From the NCBI GenBank assembly GCA_023512835.1, contig CM042084.1, positions 49,771,609-49,835,608 of the forward strand: a DNA stretch of 64,000 bases, given 5' to 3'. The notes beneath the pieces were generated by a model. It searched no databases and was not told where the DNA came from. It saw nothing but the letters and a program-made list of their open reading frames with translations. Source of the stretch: Taxillus chinensis (lineage: Eukaryota > Streptophyta > Magnoliopsida > Santalales > Loranthaceae). Positions 23,548-34,382 of this stretch are shown here, piece by piece. The position numbers were made by a program, and so were the translations under genes. Position 1 is the first letter of the stretch, and each line of letters opens with the position of its first letter.

Positions 23548-23630
23548 GGGATGAGTTCCAAGCTTCAAACTCACATCTCATACTTTCTTCTCCTTTCTTG
23601 CTGAGAGCAAAATCCCTTCTTTGGTTAGTC

Positions 23631-25925
23631 ATGGTGCACACAAGGAGAGCCCGCCAAGGAGAAGGCAGTCCTGAAGCCTCTGCCACCTCTATGCCTTCGG
23701 CATTGAGAGACGCCGACACTATCTTCGTGGGGAATGTGCTTGATTGGGAGATCCTGGAGTCCTCCAAGCTGCAGGCGTTGGGACTGAGAAGGTTAGTATG
23801 CGCTCGCAGTGATTTGTATTACCCTGCCATGTTAGACTTTTATAATTTAGTCTATGTCAATGAGGAAGATGATGAGATAATTGGGGAGGTTCAAGGTGTC
23901 TTAATTTCTATTTCCCCTGCTATGTTGAGAGATTGCTTTGATCTGCTAAATCCCATGCACGCAAAGCCTGCATTGACCTTAGGAGAATATGGTAGAGCTT
24001 TACAGTATAATAAGGAATTTGGGAAACGTCGGCAATTTACTAAAAACGGATTTCACGGGAAATACCGTTGCGTTGCCAATTTAGTAGGGAGGTGCTTACT
24101 GTTACAAACTAGTGGCGTAGACTCAGTCCCTAAATCCCATTTGGAGTTTATGTTTTGCATCGATCGTCAGTTACACATTGATTGGGCTGCGGAAATTTTT
24201 AAATTGTGGAAACGGGACATTCATAAATGCTTATATGGTCAACTACTTAGCATGCTTCTGCAATATCAATATGGTCATCTTAGTGCTCAAGTAGTCCCCA
24301 CTGTTTTCCCGGATAACTTGCGGTTACGAGTTCTCCATCCAGAGGGTGCCTTAGGAGTTAGCTACAAGGGCAAATGGGGAGATAGTATCCACGTCGCACC
24401 ACAGCCTTCACATCATAGCGTGCATATGGAGCGACCCACGGAGCAGTTTAGGGACACCTCCACTCCCATGAATGCCGGCCGACAGCACATTTTCCAGTTG
24501 ACTGCCATGTACATGCAGTTCAATGTTCACAAGGAGGAAATCTACAATTTCTTCCAAGGCATCAGTGGCCAAGTTATCAGTGAAGTTGACGTTCTTAACT
24601 GGGCTTTCACTAATGGCCAGATCACAAGACTTCAGCTGGATGAGCTGCTCGAGTACATCACTCAAGATCAACAAGCAACGTCTCGTCCATCTGCCCGACC
24701 ATGGGAAGCCCCGGAGCCAACTCCTGCTGCTTCTTATGAAGACTTACGAAGCAAACCGCTCAACTACAAGAGGCACAAGCGGAAACCGTTCAGGAGATCG
24801 GGCTACTGAAGAAAAATCAAACTCTCATCCTCAAGGAGCAGAAGGAAGTCAAAGGGCTGCTCGGTAAGATCTGGAAAGCCCTGGGGAAGAAGAAGAAGAA
24901 GAAAACTCCTACACCTCTTGTGGAGGATGCATTTGACGCACCATCACCTCCGGTACAGCAGCACGCTGCACATAGCGAAGAGACACCGGAGTATCCACAG
25001 TATCCACAAGAGGCGGAGCCCTACACTGCGCCACCCTTCCCTCCAGCAGTTCCGGTTTATTTCACACCATCAGCAGGGCCCCACTCTTCACAGGCCCTAG
25101 TTCCCTTCATCCAGCCGTTGCAATGGTGGTCTGGCGCATCATCCAAAGCCCCCCAGGAAGATAACCTAGGGGAGCCCATCTATATTCATCTTCATCCGGC
25201 CCTCTCCACTGCTGATGCCACAGCTGCTTTTCAGCAGTTTACTTATGGAGACACCTTGCAAGCACGTTTTACGCGTGATTCAGAAGTCTTCACGTCATCC
25301 TATTTGCAGCGTATCCTAACTGATGAGTTTTTATCGTCCGATGACGTTGACTTATTCTGCCGTACGATGCGACACGTGGTGGAAGCCGAGCCCAACGACT
25401 ACCCTATCGCTCAGTACACTTCTATCATGCTGTGTGAGATTTATGAGCAGCCGTTAGAGGAACATATCTTCCGCCGGCGGATGAATGGAGTAGCAGAAGG
25501 ACATCGCTCTTGGCACCAGGTCCACGAGGTTCTTATACCGGTCCTCCTTGATCGACACTTTGTACTCTTGCAGTTGGACCTGACTATGGGCCATGCCATC
25601 CTTTATGACCCGAGCCAAGCCCATGGGTTTTCCACATGAAAGAAGAAGCTTGTCCATGGTTTCTTGAAAAAAAATCAAAAACGCACTCAGAAAAGAAGGG
25701 TTGTTGACATCCAAGTTTCCTCTGGTGCACTTTAATGAAATGGAGCTTCCCCAACAACCTGATCAATTCAGTTGTGGGATTTTTGTCTGCTATTATTTGA
25801 TAGCTCTGTTGCAGCATAAGGATACTTGGGCGCTCACAGGAGAAACCTCGACTGACTTTGTCGCACGTCTTAGAAGAATGGTGGCCCATGTTATCTTCTA
25901 CTACAGCGTCCCCACCAACCGGTAA
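23631..25925 (+). pseudogene. Envelope-position ORF with Ulp1-like protease (element F)
   Basis: About 765 codons from the ATG at 23631 to the TAA at 25925, after pol. The N-terminal domain has FHGKYRCVANLVGRCLL and DSVPKSHLEFMF, resembling the 'putative plant transposon protein' domain and matching the ORF of SIRE element A. A coiled-coil/Lys-rich linker (LLKKNQTLILKEQKEVKGLL) and a Pro-rich segment follow. The C-terminal part is a Ulp1-like C48 domain: SWHQVHEVLIPVLLDRHFVL with His at 25556-25558, then ILYDPS, then PDQFSCGIFVCYYL with Cys at 25773-25775. Frameshifts near 24740-24770 and 25640-25690 (A-rich run) break this copy. C48 enzymes cleave SUMO or related ubiquitin-like modifiers; activity and substrate here are unknown. 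Confidence 0.82.
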
Positions 25926-25975
25926 CGGTCTTCTCCCTTTTTCCTTTTCCCCTGCTCTGAGGGCATCGCATTGTT

Positions 25976-25998
25976 TAAGTGTGGGGGGGGGGGGGATT
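25976..25998 (+). other. Internal polypurine tract after env/ULP ORF (element F)
   Basis: AAGTGTG followed by 13 G and ATTT, about 50 bases after the ORF stop and 1.25 kb before the 3' LTR. It looks like an additional polypurine tract. A comparable one follows the Ulp1-like ORF of element B (53811-53827). Confidence 0.5.
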
Positions 25999-27230
25999 TC
26001 CCTTGAACCGGTTGCTTGTTTGTTTGCCTGCATGCGTTAATTTTATTTTATGTTTTCGCTGTGAATGTTTGTTTTGCCTGTGAGGTGCAATGGCTACCAA
26101 GGTATGACAATTCTGGTTGACTATACTGACCACCTTAGTATCTTGTTGTGATAAAGATGTTTCACTTGTTAAGGTGTGTTATAAGTTAGTTGAGCATGTC
26201 TTTACTTTTTGAATGATATCACCATGATTTTGGAGCTGACATTTAAATAGTAAGCTGAGCATGTTATGTTAGGATGAACTTTGTAAACCCTGAAGTTGAG
26301 TGCAGAATAGGCATATACTTTTTGAGAGCACCATTATCTTGCCTTTGGGTGTATTTTATGGGTTATTGGGTTACCAATTCGCTCTTAATATTCATTACTA
26401 GCTATTTAATAGTTGGAGTTACTTAGGCATAAGAAGTACCTGTTTGTGCTCAGTGTTTGGTGTATGATGTTAGTGATTCCAGTATTTCCGCTCCGTTATT
26501 GTTTAAAAAAAAAGGCTTGTGTGAGGACAATAGCAGAGTGAATAATCCATCAAGGGAGAGCATAAAATGCAACCTTGTAAGGTTATTACTAAAAATAAGT
26601 TAAAAAAAAAAGAGAAACAGAAAAAAGTGTTTGCCTGAATAAAAGCCATAATGGCTTACTGTTTATATGTGTTTTTGTTTTCGTGTTGCAGCCATAATGG
26701 CTAAGCTGTTTTGCTGTGCAATTTGTGTCATAAATGTGAGCTTAAATCTTTAGCTCCCGGTGTTTATCAGTAAGTAGAATAGCGTGTGTGTTTTCTTTGA
26801 CGAGCACAATGGGGATCTCTCATGTTTACTTGGCAAAAACTTAATCAATAGCTAGTAGTGGGTGTAAGAGTAAACCCTTAGTTGTTAGGCATTGATAGTA
26901 GGGCCTGAGAGGAGAGCAAAGACAGTTATAGTTGAGTGAGGCTGCTCTAACCTTCGTGAGGACTTTCAGGGGGAGCTAAGTTCATTTTATCCTGGCATGT
27001 TTGCTTCTATCTTAACCGTTAGTAACGATATTACATGGTTGTTGGACTTGATAGTAAGGGCATGTTTTGATTAACTTATGATTCATTTTTAGCTATTGGA
27101 ATGTCTACTTCATCATGATAGAATTGTATGCCTTGGGAAACCATGCCTCTCTTGTTTGTTAGTTTATTCGTTCTTTTCCGTTTGACTGTGTGTTTATTTC
27201 TTTTTGCTTGAGGACAAGCAAAGGTTCAAG
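25999..27230. other. 3' non-coding region of element F
   Basis: Stop-rich, no gene seen. It contains two GCCATAATGGCT words (about 26646 and 26691) and A-rich runs at 26503 and 26600. It ends in GAGGACAAGCAAAGGTTCAA, a phrase usual just before the PPT in Athila elements. Confidence 0.6.
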
Positions 27231-27242
27231 TATGGGGGAATT
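27231..27242 (+). other. Polypurine tract of element F
   Basis: TATGGGGGAATT lies immediately before the 3' LTR start TGATAACG at 27243. It primes plus-strand DNA synthesis. Confidence 0.85.
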
Positions 27243-28759
27243 TGATAACGTGCATTTATGCCGTTATCCTATGCCTTATATAGGGTGTTTTAGCGTATGT
27301 TTTGTACCTATTTGCATGTTATTTTCCACATATTTGCTCTAACCCCTAGGAAGACCCTGTTTGGTGTATAGTGGTACTTTTTGAGTGTTTTTGGCAGGTT
27401 TTGGAGCAACCTTTTCCCACACACTTTGGCTAGATCACTCCATCAACTCACAAGGAAGCTATAGGAAGAAGATGGAAGCAAAATGAAGGCAAAATCAAGA
27501 TGCACGTGAAAAGCCTTCTCATGTGCATTCTCACGTGCAAGGATTTTATTGCATGGATGCCTTCTACAACTCAAGAGGAAGCTTTGGAGCAAATTTGAGT
27601 CAAATTGGAGCTGCATGTGAAAAGGGTTTTCTCACGTGCATTCTCACGTGCAAGCATTTTTGCGCTCCAAATGATGTATTTTGTTGTTTTAATCATTTTC
27701 TTCTAAAGAACTGGGGTCAAATTTGGTGTAGTTTGTGTGTTATTTCGCCTAGAACGTCAATTAGTGTCACTAACCAAAACGACGTCGTTTTGGCTGCGAC
27801 CACATTTATAATTAGGGCACCTTTTGTAACCCTAATTTGGCCCACTAAAACCTATAAATAGGGGTCTTTGGAGGCATTGTAAATCATCTTGAGTGGGAGA
27901 ATCTGATCTGAGTTCTGAAAAGAGCTATAGCCATTGCTAAAAGATCGAATTGTCCTTGGCAAGGAGTGAGTTTGGGCAGCAGACGCCGGAGTCTTTGGAG
28001 GCTGGAGTCCTGGTTCATCTTGGGGTCTTCCTTTATTGTCCTGGTACTGTAATCATGTTCTTTCCTGTGATTGTTATTGTTTTTGTCATGATTATGGAGT
28101 AGTCTTGTTAGTCTAGGGGAGCAATGTTGCCCCCAATAAATTGTAGTCCGTTTGGTTATGGTTGTTCAATAAAATAGAATTCAGTTCTTGTTTAATTCAC
28201 TTGCTTGAATGGAAATGCCTAGTTTATGCATAATTAGGAAATCTTAGCCCTTGTCTAGGGTGGAACACTAGTAAATTAGATTTAATATTGCATGATGGAC
28301 CAAGTCTGCAACTATTAGATTGTTTATCTACCTTGATCACTTTTATTCACATGGACCAAATGGGATAAAAGCCTTAAATCTATCTTAGCATGGACCAAAT
28401 GTAAGATAGGTAGGAGATAATCAACATGAACATGAACTACGACATCAATCAAGAACGAGAGCCATAACCAGACTATTACAATCGATTGGGTGGTAAACAT
28501 TGTGACCCTAGATCCTTAATCACTGAAATTTTTGTACCAATAGCTTGCCAACTTTCTGATTTAATCACCTTTCGTTCACATTATTTGTCCAACAAAAATC
28601 AATTGTCCAGACATAAAAACAACTTGTTAGCTTAGTGCTTGCTGCTTAACAGCATTAGCTACCTCCCTGTGGGTTCGACAACCGGAGTCTTAATACTCCA
28701 TTTTATTACTTGACCAGTGCACTTGCTGCAAAACCTATAGACACAATTTATACGGGTCA
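27243..28759 (+). mobile_element. 3' LTR of element F
   Basis: Copy of 13613-15132, from TGATAACG to ATACGGGTCA, followed by ATTCC (28760-28764). It has the same hairpins, palindrome (27774-27793) and TATAAATA (27853-27860). Confidence 0.95.
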
Positions 28760-29591
28760 ATTCCTGAATGGAGATCTTCAAGAGGAGGTTTACGTAGAAC
28801 AACCTCCCGGCTTCATTGAACCTAAAGCAGGACATCTAGTCTACAAACTTCAGAAAGCTTTATACGGTTTGAAGCAAGCTCCAAGAGCCTGGTACGACAC
28901 ATTGTCTGAATTCCTACTTGCTCACAACTTCCAAAAAGGGAAGATTGACACCACCTTATTTCTACGAAAAGAGAAAGGACATACTCTAATCGTACAAATA
29001 TACGTGGATGATATTATTTACGGATCAACGAATCCGAAGCTTTGTGAAGAGTTTGCTAAGTTGATGACAGGCAAGTTTGAGATGAGCATGATGGGAGAAC
29101 TGTCCTACTTCCTTGGAATAGAAGTTAAACAATTGAAGGAAGGAATATTCATTAATCAAGCTAAGTACACACGCGATCTTATTAAGAAGTTTGGTATGGA
29201 AGGTTCATCTCCAGTCAAAACTCCCATGCCTGTCAGTGCCAAATTAGATCCTGATGTGGATGGCATATCAGTAAATGTGACTGACTACAGAGGGATGATA
29301 GGATCATTGCTGTATCTTACAGCAAGTCGCCCAGACATTATGCTTGCAACTTGCATCTGTGCACGATATCAGGCGAATCCCAAGGAGTCACATATGCTTC
29401 ATGTTAAACGAATATTAAGGTATCTCAAGGGAACGATGAATTTGGGACTTTGGTACCCAAAGGAATCCAACTTCACCTTATCCGGATACTCGGATGCCGA
29501 CTTCGCTGGATGTCGCATCGACAGGAAGAGCACAAGTGGTACGTGTCAGTTTCTTGGAAATAGATTAATCTCATGGTTCAGTAAGAAGTAG
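28760..29591 (+). pseudogene. Copia reverse transcriptase, C-terminal part (element A)
   Basis: This resumes the RT cut at 13612: FLNGDLQEEVYVEQPPGF, LQKALYGLKQAPRAWYD, IVQIYVDDIIYGSTNPKLCE with the catalytic YVDD at 29001-29012, YFLGIEVKQLKEGIFI, RGMIGSLLYLTASRPDIM, RYLKGTMNLGLWYPK. The frame is intact through to SWFSKK, where a TAG at 29589-29591 (probably from CAG) separates RT from RNase H. Confidence 0.95.
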
Positions 29592-29948
29592 AATTCCGTA
29601 TCAACCTCTACTGCTGAGGCAGAATATATAGCTGCTGGGAGTTGCTGCGCACAGCTACTCTGGATGCAAAGTCAACTTACTGATTACGGTTTCAACATGT
29701 CATCTATTCCACTCTACTGCGACAACACTAGTGCAATTGCTATCAGCAACAATCCTATCATGCATTCTAAGACAAAGCATATTGAGGTCAGGTATCACTT
29801 CATACGCGACCATGTTCTCAAAAATCACATTTCCTTGGAACATGTTGCTACTGAAGATCAACTGGTAGACATTCTTACAAAGCCCCTACCTGATGCAAGA
29901 TTCTCTGAACTACTCCTCCGATTAGGTATGCTTAACTTCTCTGCATAG
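29592..29948 (+). pseudogene. Copia RNase H (element A)
   Basis: The SGYSDADFAGCRIDRKST motif just upstream and STSTAEAEYIAAGSC, LYCDNTSAIAISNNP, KHIEVRYHFIRDHV, EDQLVDILTKPLPDARF form the Copia RNase H with its conserved acidic residues. It ends at a TAG at 29946-29948. Apart from the TAG at 29589 the domain reads without a break. The equivalent in J is at 63002-63373. Confidence 0.93.
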
Positions 29949-31618
29949 CTTCACATTTACATTACCCAACAGTATACTTACTATCAGAACATGCATGGTG
30001 CTTTTAATGAAAGTAGAAGATACATACTGACTTTAATGCTGATCATACTTACTGATTAACGGCTTCATGCTTCGATATTAATATCAACTTCATACTGGGA
30101 GGATGCTTGCGTTTCCCGACTGAAGTTTACAAGATTTACCTCTTTCTGGTTTCATGATCTTAATTTCCACTGATCACCACATGACAAAAGCATGTTCATT
30201 TAGATTACTCTATTAACATGTATAGTTGAAGAAGTGAAATGGGTTAGCTCGGAATGCCTGGTGGATGAATACTCAATCGCAATCTGATCAGCTTCTGAAG
30301 TATAGTTTACTAATAAGATAGATAGTGCTGTATTTCTACAAACCGGAAAGGTTAACCGAGAGGATTGCACAATCTACGTTGGAGAAAATGCTTTATATAT
30401 TATTCAAGTAATACCCCCCGTATATGTCTCATGACCTCTTTCCTGGCTGTCTATTTGAGGGGGAGTCTTTCATTGAGAGGAACAAATGATCTACGGGGGA
30501 GCTTACATTTCATCTATTACCTCAGTAATGACCCCCTAATATGTCTCGGATACTCCCTCCTCTAAACCTTTACTTCCGGATCTGATTGGACATGCTGTTT
30601 TGGATCAGAAAAGTGGCATGCTTGGATGTATTTTCTTTCTTCAACCATGCATTTTAATCGACTAATCACCTGCTTACTTTTGACATGTGTTCGCTTCCTC
30701 ATTTTTCACTCATGAATCCTAAATTGGCCAAATTATATGATCTTTAATTAATCTTAGCTATGTTGTTCAGCAAGACGGTTTCGCTATGTTGACCTATATG
30801 AACTTGTGTATTGTTATCTGACATATGCCCTGATTCAGTAATATTGATCTTTTTCACGTATGTATATGTCTCTTACATGCTTTGTAATGCATAAGTTCTG
30901 ATTCTCATTAGTTCAGATTACGTCGTTTTCCACTGATTATTTTCTCTAATCCGTACTAATCCTTGCCTGTTAAGCTTTTGTATTTTCAGTTCATTTTTTT
31001 TAGCTACAGGTTCAGATTTTCTTTGCAACCATATCGATCATTCTAGTCCATAGTCTTGGATTTGAAGTGTTGTGGTACTTCTCTTCTCTTCGACTTATTG
31101 ACTGCAAAGGAATCTACTTTACTCTCACCGAACTCTGTCTACTACGGACACGGTCTACTTTTCATCCGGATACTCTTCCTCGACTATTATTTACTCCGGA
31201 TGATTGTCGGTTCATTCCTCCTGGACTCCGACACGCCTAATTGTGACAATCCAAGTCTTCCTATATGTCGCGTGCTTTTGAGGAGGAATCATGATGATTC
31301 ATTAAATGCAAATCTCGGGATGCACACACACTACTCTGGATGGCAACCAGCTGTTACACTTATTTGGTCATGTGGTCTCCACGACATCATTTCATTCGGA
31401 GGCGCATCGATATCCAGACTAATGACATCAGCCTGTCTAGCGGGTCCCTGTTTCACTCGCCAATTCCTAGACCCGCTGACATTTGCGGACTCGGTCTTAT
31501 ATGTTCTGGTCATTCCTGCGAAGCACGAGTATTGCTCATTTCAAATCCCTAAACCTCTCGTTGCTACTTCCATCGCCAAGACCTCACCTTTCCTTTTGTC
31601 CTTCAAATTTCATCTGCA
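29949..31618. other. Spacer between RNase H and env/ULP ORF (element A)
   Basis: About 1.67 kb with no convincing gene. The corresponding spacer in J (61336-63001) has almost the same length and recognisably similar sequence, so it belongs to the element. It holds polypurine boxes: TTTGAGGGGGAGTC near 30451 and CTACGGGGGAGC near 30491. They are embedded in an imperfect repeat of about 75 bases (30360-30435 and 30476-30560). Confidence 0.65.
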
Positions 31619-32388
31619 ATGGCACCCAGAATCTCTCTCTCCGGCATTAATCCTGGCCATCTGGTTGATTGGAGTGCCGTCTCAAACCCGCCGGACTGGT
31701 TTTTCCAACTTCGCCCTCTACTCGAAGCCTCGCATATACTCAACTTGATCTCCAATCCTGTCGATCTTCTTATAGACGACATTCGTGAGTATTACCAACG
31801 GATCCACTGTACCACCGACTCAATCATCTCCTATGTTCGCGGTGAATCCATCCTCATCACCCCCGCCGTTCTCCGTGCTGCTCTCCACCTACCCCTCGGT
31901 GAACCACAGCGCCCAAATGCCGATCCAATGGCAGCATCTATGGGTTGCACCCAAAAAGGCAAGGAATACAAGGTGAAATCCTTCCAAGGTCGCTATCGCT
32001 GTATGGCGACCATACTGAGTCGCTGTTTACTGGCCCGTACTTCACCACTAGACTCGGTTCCTTACGATCTTCTCCTGGCCATGTACGGCATTTTCGAAGG
32101 TCTTCCGATGGACTGGGGGACGTTCTTGTTTCGCCTGCTGCAGAATGGTCCCAAGAACCATTCCTTTGGGCGCATACTCAGCATTGTCTTCCGGCATCTT
32201 CATCCGGACCACTTCGCCCGCTATGATGCTGTTCCTTTTCCATTGGCTTATTACCTCCGTCATCTTACGCCGGATGGGAACATGACAGCCCGCCGTCCTT
32301 CTGCAGCTCTCCACATTCTCCCTACCTCGAACAACAAGGCAGTTCTGTTGGTGACCCCTCTGACAGCCAAGCCCCCGACGTTAGTTCT
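31619..32388 (+). pseudogene. Envelope-position ORF, N-terminal domain (element A)
   Basis: It starts at the ATG at 31619 (MAPRISLSGINPGHLVDW). It contains LLEASHILNLISNPVDLLID, SIISYVRGESILITPAVL, FQGRYRCMATILSRCLLART, LDSVPYDLLLAMYGIFEGLP and DWGTFLFRLLQ. The domain resembles the plant transposon/retroelement domain also found in F and B. No signal peptide or clear membrane segment is seen at the start. The ORF is cut at 32388 by element H; its continuation (Pro/Ala/Ser linker and Ulp1-like domain) is at 40467-42437. The equivalent in J is at 60388-61335. Confidence 0.8.
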
Positions 32389-34364
32389 TGTAATGACCCG
32401 TGTGTAACCCGTGTGTAAGGAGTTAACCACAAACACCTTGGATGTTGGTACACAAGTTTAAGGTAAGAGATGAGCCCAAGAGGGGACTTTTGAGAGGTGC
32501 ATGTGCCAAGCGATAGGTACATTTATGCCCCTAGGAAGATGCTATGTTTAAAGTGCGTTTTAAGGCGTTTGGCTGATCTTGGAGCTCACTTTTGACCTAG
32601 TAGATGGCCTCAAACAATTGGCGTGCAAGAACAAAAGTTTCTTAGAATGAGGTCCTCTATCTACCACAGAAATTTCAGAGCATTTGGAGCTGAACGTGAA
32701 TTCACCCATTTCACGTGCAAGCATATTTTTGCTCCTCGGGCCTCTACAAGATGCAAGGAGACTTGTGGTGAAGTTTGAGTGCATTTGGAGCTGCACGCCA
32801 ATTGGGGAATTGGCGTGCAAATTGGCGTGCGGTGTATTTTTGCATGGTTCCCTTGGTTTTGTCATTCCAATGATCTTTCTCCAAAGGACCATGTTGAAAT
32901 CGAGTATTTTGGCCTATATGGGTGCGAAAGGTTAACTTGTGTGATCAAAACTACGTCGTTTTGATCCTGGGTTTACTTAATCAAAACTACGTCGTTGATG
33001 TGGGTGGTGTCTATATAAGGAGGGCTTGAGTTTGAGTTTAGGTTCTTGTGTTCCTTTCACTGCGCACGAGAGAGAGAGAGAGAGCTAGAGAGAGAGAGAG
33101 GGAAGGGAGTTTGGTTGCTGCCGGAGCATCTTGCGTGGGAGGACGGCGTTTGGCGGGAGCAAGGAAGATCTGCTTTAAGGTAGGGGTTCCTTCTTCCTAA
33201 TCCCTCCCGTCCTAGGGTCCTAGGGGCAGTCGGGTATTTGTTTATATATACATATGTAATCCATATAGGTGTGATCTCATATGGATGTTGGCCTTCAGGG
33301 CATTTTAGTGTGGTTGTGGTTATATGCTATATGTTTGATGAAAAGCCTGTGTGAATATAGTTTGTGTATATGCCCATTACGTGTTTGGTATTATGCCTGT
33401 GGGCGAACTTGTGATTTAGGGTATGTATGTAGCTGGGTGTTTGCTCTGTGGCCTGAATGGGGGATTGTGCACTTGTGAACGGGTGCACACCAAGTGTTTG
33501 GTTTTATACCCGAGAGGCTATGCATATATGTGTTTGAAATAATGTCCGTGTGGTCGGGTTTGTGAGCCTGTGAATATATGCATGCTAAGTGTTCGACGTT
33601 ATTCTGTGTGACTAAGCATATTAAGTGTTCGATGTTATGCCCGTATGGTCTTATGTCGTGTGGTTGCTTGTACACCCGGTGGTCGGAAGCCCGGGGACCG
33701 TTTTGTGTTAGCCGGGAGGCGTGGAAACTTGGCCGAAGAGGCGGTTAAATCACTTGGCCTGAAGAGGCGGTTAAATCACTTGGCCCGAAGAGGCGGTTAA
33801 ATCACTTGGCCCGAAGAGGCGGTTAAGTCACTTGGCCTGAAGAGGCGTTAAATAACTTGGCCCGAAGAGGCGGTTAAATCACTTGTGTTAATGTGTTAGC
33901 CTGTGTGGGGAGATTGTAATTGTTGATGTGGTTGTTATTATGTCCATTGAAATTATTGTAACACGACACCGCACTTGTACACATGGCATGTAGATGCTGG
34001 GAGCATGGGATGGGTTGGGGAGACATGATCCCTACTGAGCGTGGATGCTCACCCTCCTACTATGGTGTGCTTTCTTGGAGAACCTACAAAGTGGTGGGAA
34101 CACCAAGGTGGAAGAGTTCCATTCTGTGGCTTTGTTTTGTTATTTGCATCATGTAATTTTGTTGAGGCATTGTAACCCCAAAGGGGGAGATATTGTAATG
34201 AAGTTTGAAACATAATAAAAGGCATGTGGTTTCAATTAAATAATTATATGGTTTTTGATTTCGAAAAGAAATGTGAAATGTATATTGTATTCTACCCCTT
34301 TGTCCAAACCCGGATAAAGGGAGGGTCACGTCCGGTCTCCTCGGGTTGGAAATCCGGGCGGACA
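32389..34364 (+). mobile_element. 5' LTR of element H
   Basis: It starts TGTAATGACCCGTGTG and ends CCGGGCGGACA. It contains GCACGCCAATTggggAATTGGC-type hairpins (about 32790-32830), ACGTCGTTTT palindromes (32944-32965, and a shortened one near 32980), TATATAAG (33012-33019), a GA microsatellite (33068-33105) and the GAAGAGGCGGTTAAA repeats. Confidence 0.9.
33012..33019 (+). promoter_or_regulatory. TATA box, 5' LTR of H
   Basis: TATATAAG in CTATATAAGGAGGGC, shortly after the ACGTCGTTTT palindromes. The same arrangement is in G (22139-22146). Confidence 0.65.
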
Positions 34365-34367
34365 ATA

Positions 34368-34382
34368 TGGTATCGAGCATGG
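34368..34382 (+). other. Primer binding site of element H (Met-type, altered)
   Basis: TGGTATCGAGCATGG, three bases after the LTR end. It fits the initiator tRNA-Met PBS TGGTATCAGAGC except for one missing base, so it may be a degenerate or alternative site. Confidence 0.6.

Larger units (their letters stand above)
13613..28759 (+). mobile_element. Complete Athila-type gypsy element F
   Basis: LTR pair 13613-15132 and 27243-28759, target duplication ATTCC at 13608-13612 and 28760-28764, total 15.1 kb (holding solo LTR G of 1.8 kb). The order is PBS, gag, protease, RT, RNase H, integrase, long 3' region with an envelope-position ORF, PPT. The DLGAS protease motif, the PBS TGGCGCCGTTGCCGGGGA and the extra ORF mark Athila. 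By eye about ten substitutions separate the first 600 bases of the two LTRs, several being CG to TG/CA changes at CACGTG sites as expected from cytosine methylation. Coding regions are broken in several places. Confidence 0.95.

Noticed and set aside
29949..31618. Open frame of 230 codons at 31056-31748 as a possible separate gene in A's spacer.
   Set aside because: It overlaps the start of the env/ULP ORF in another frame and is not kept as an open frame of the same kind in J.
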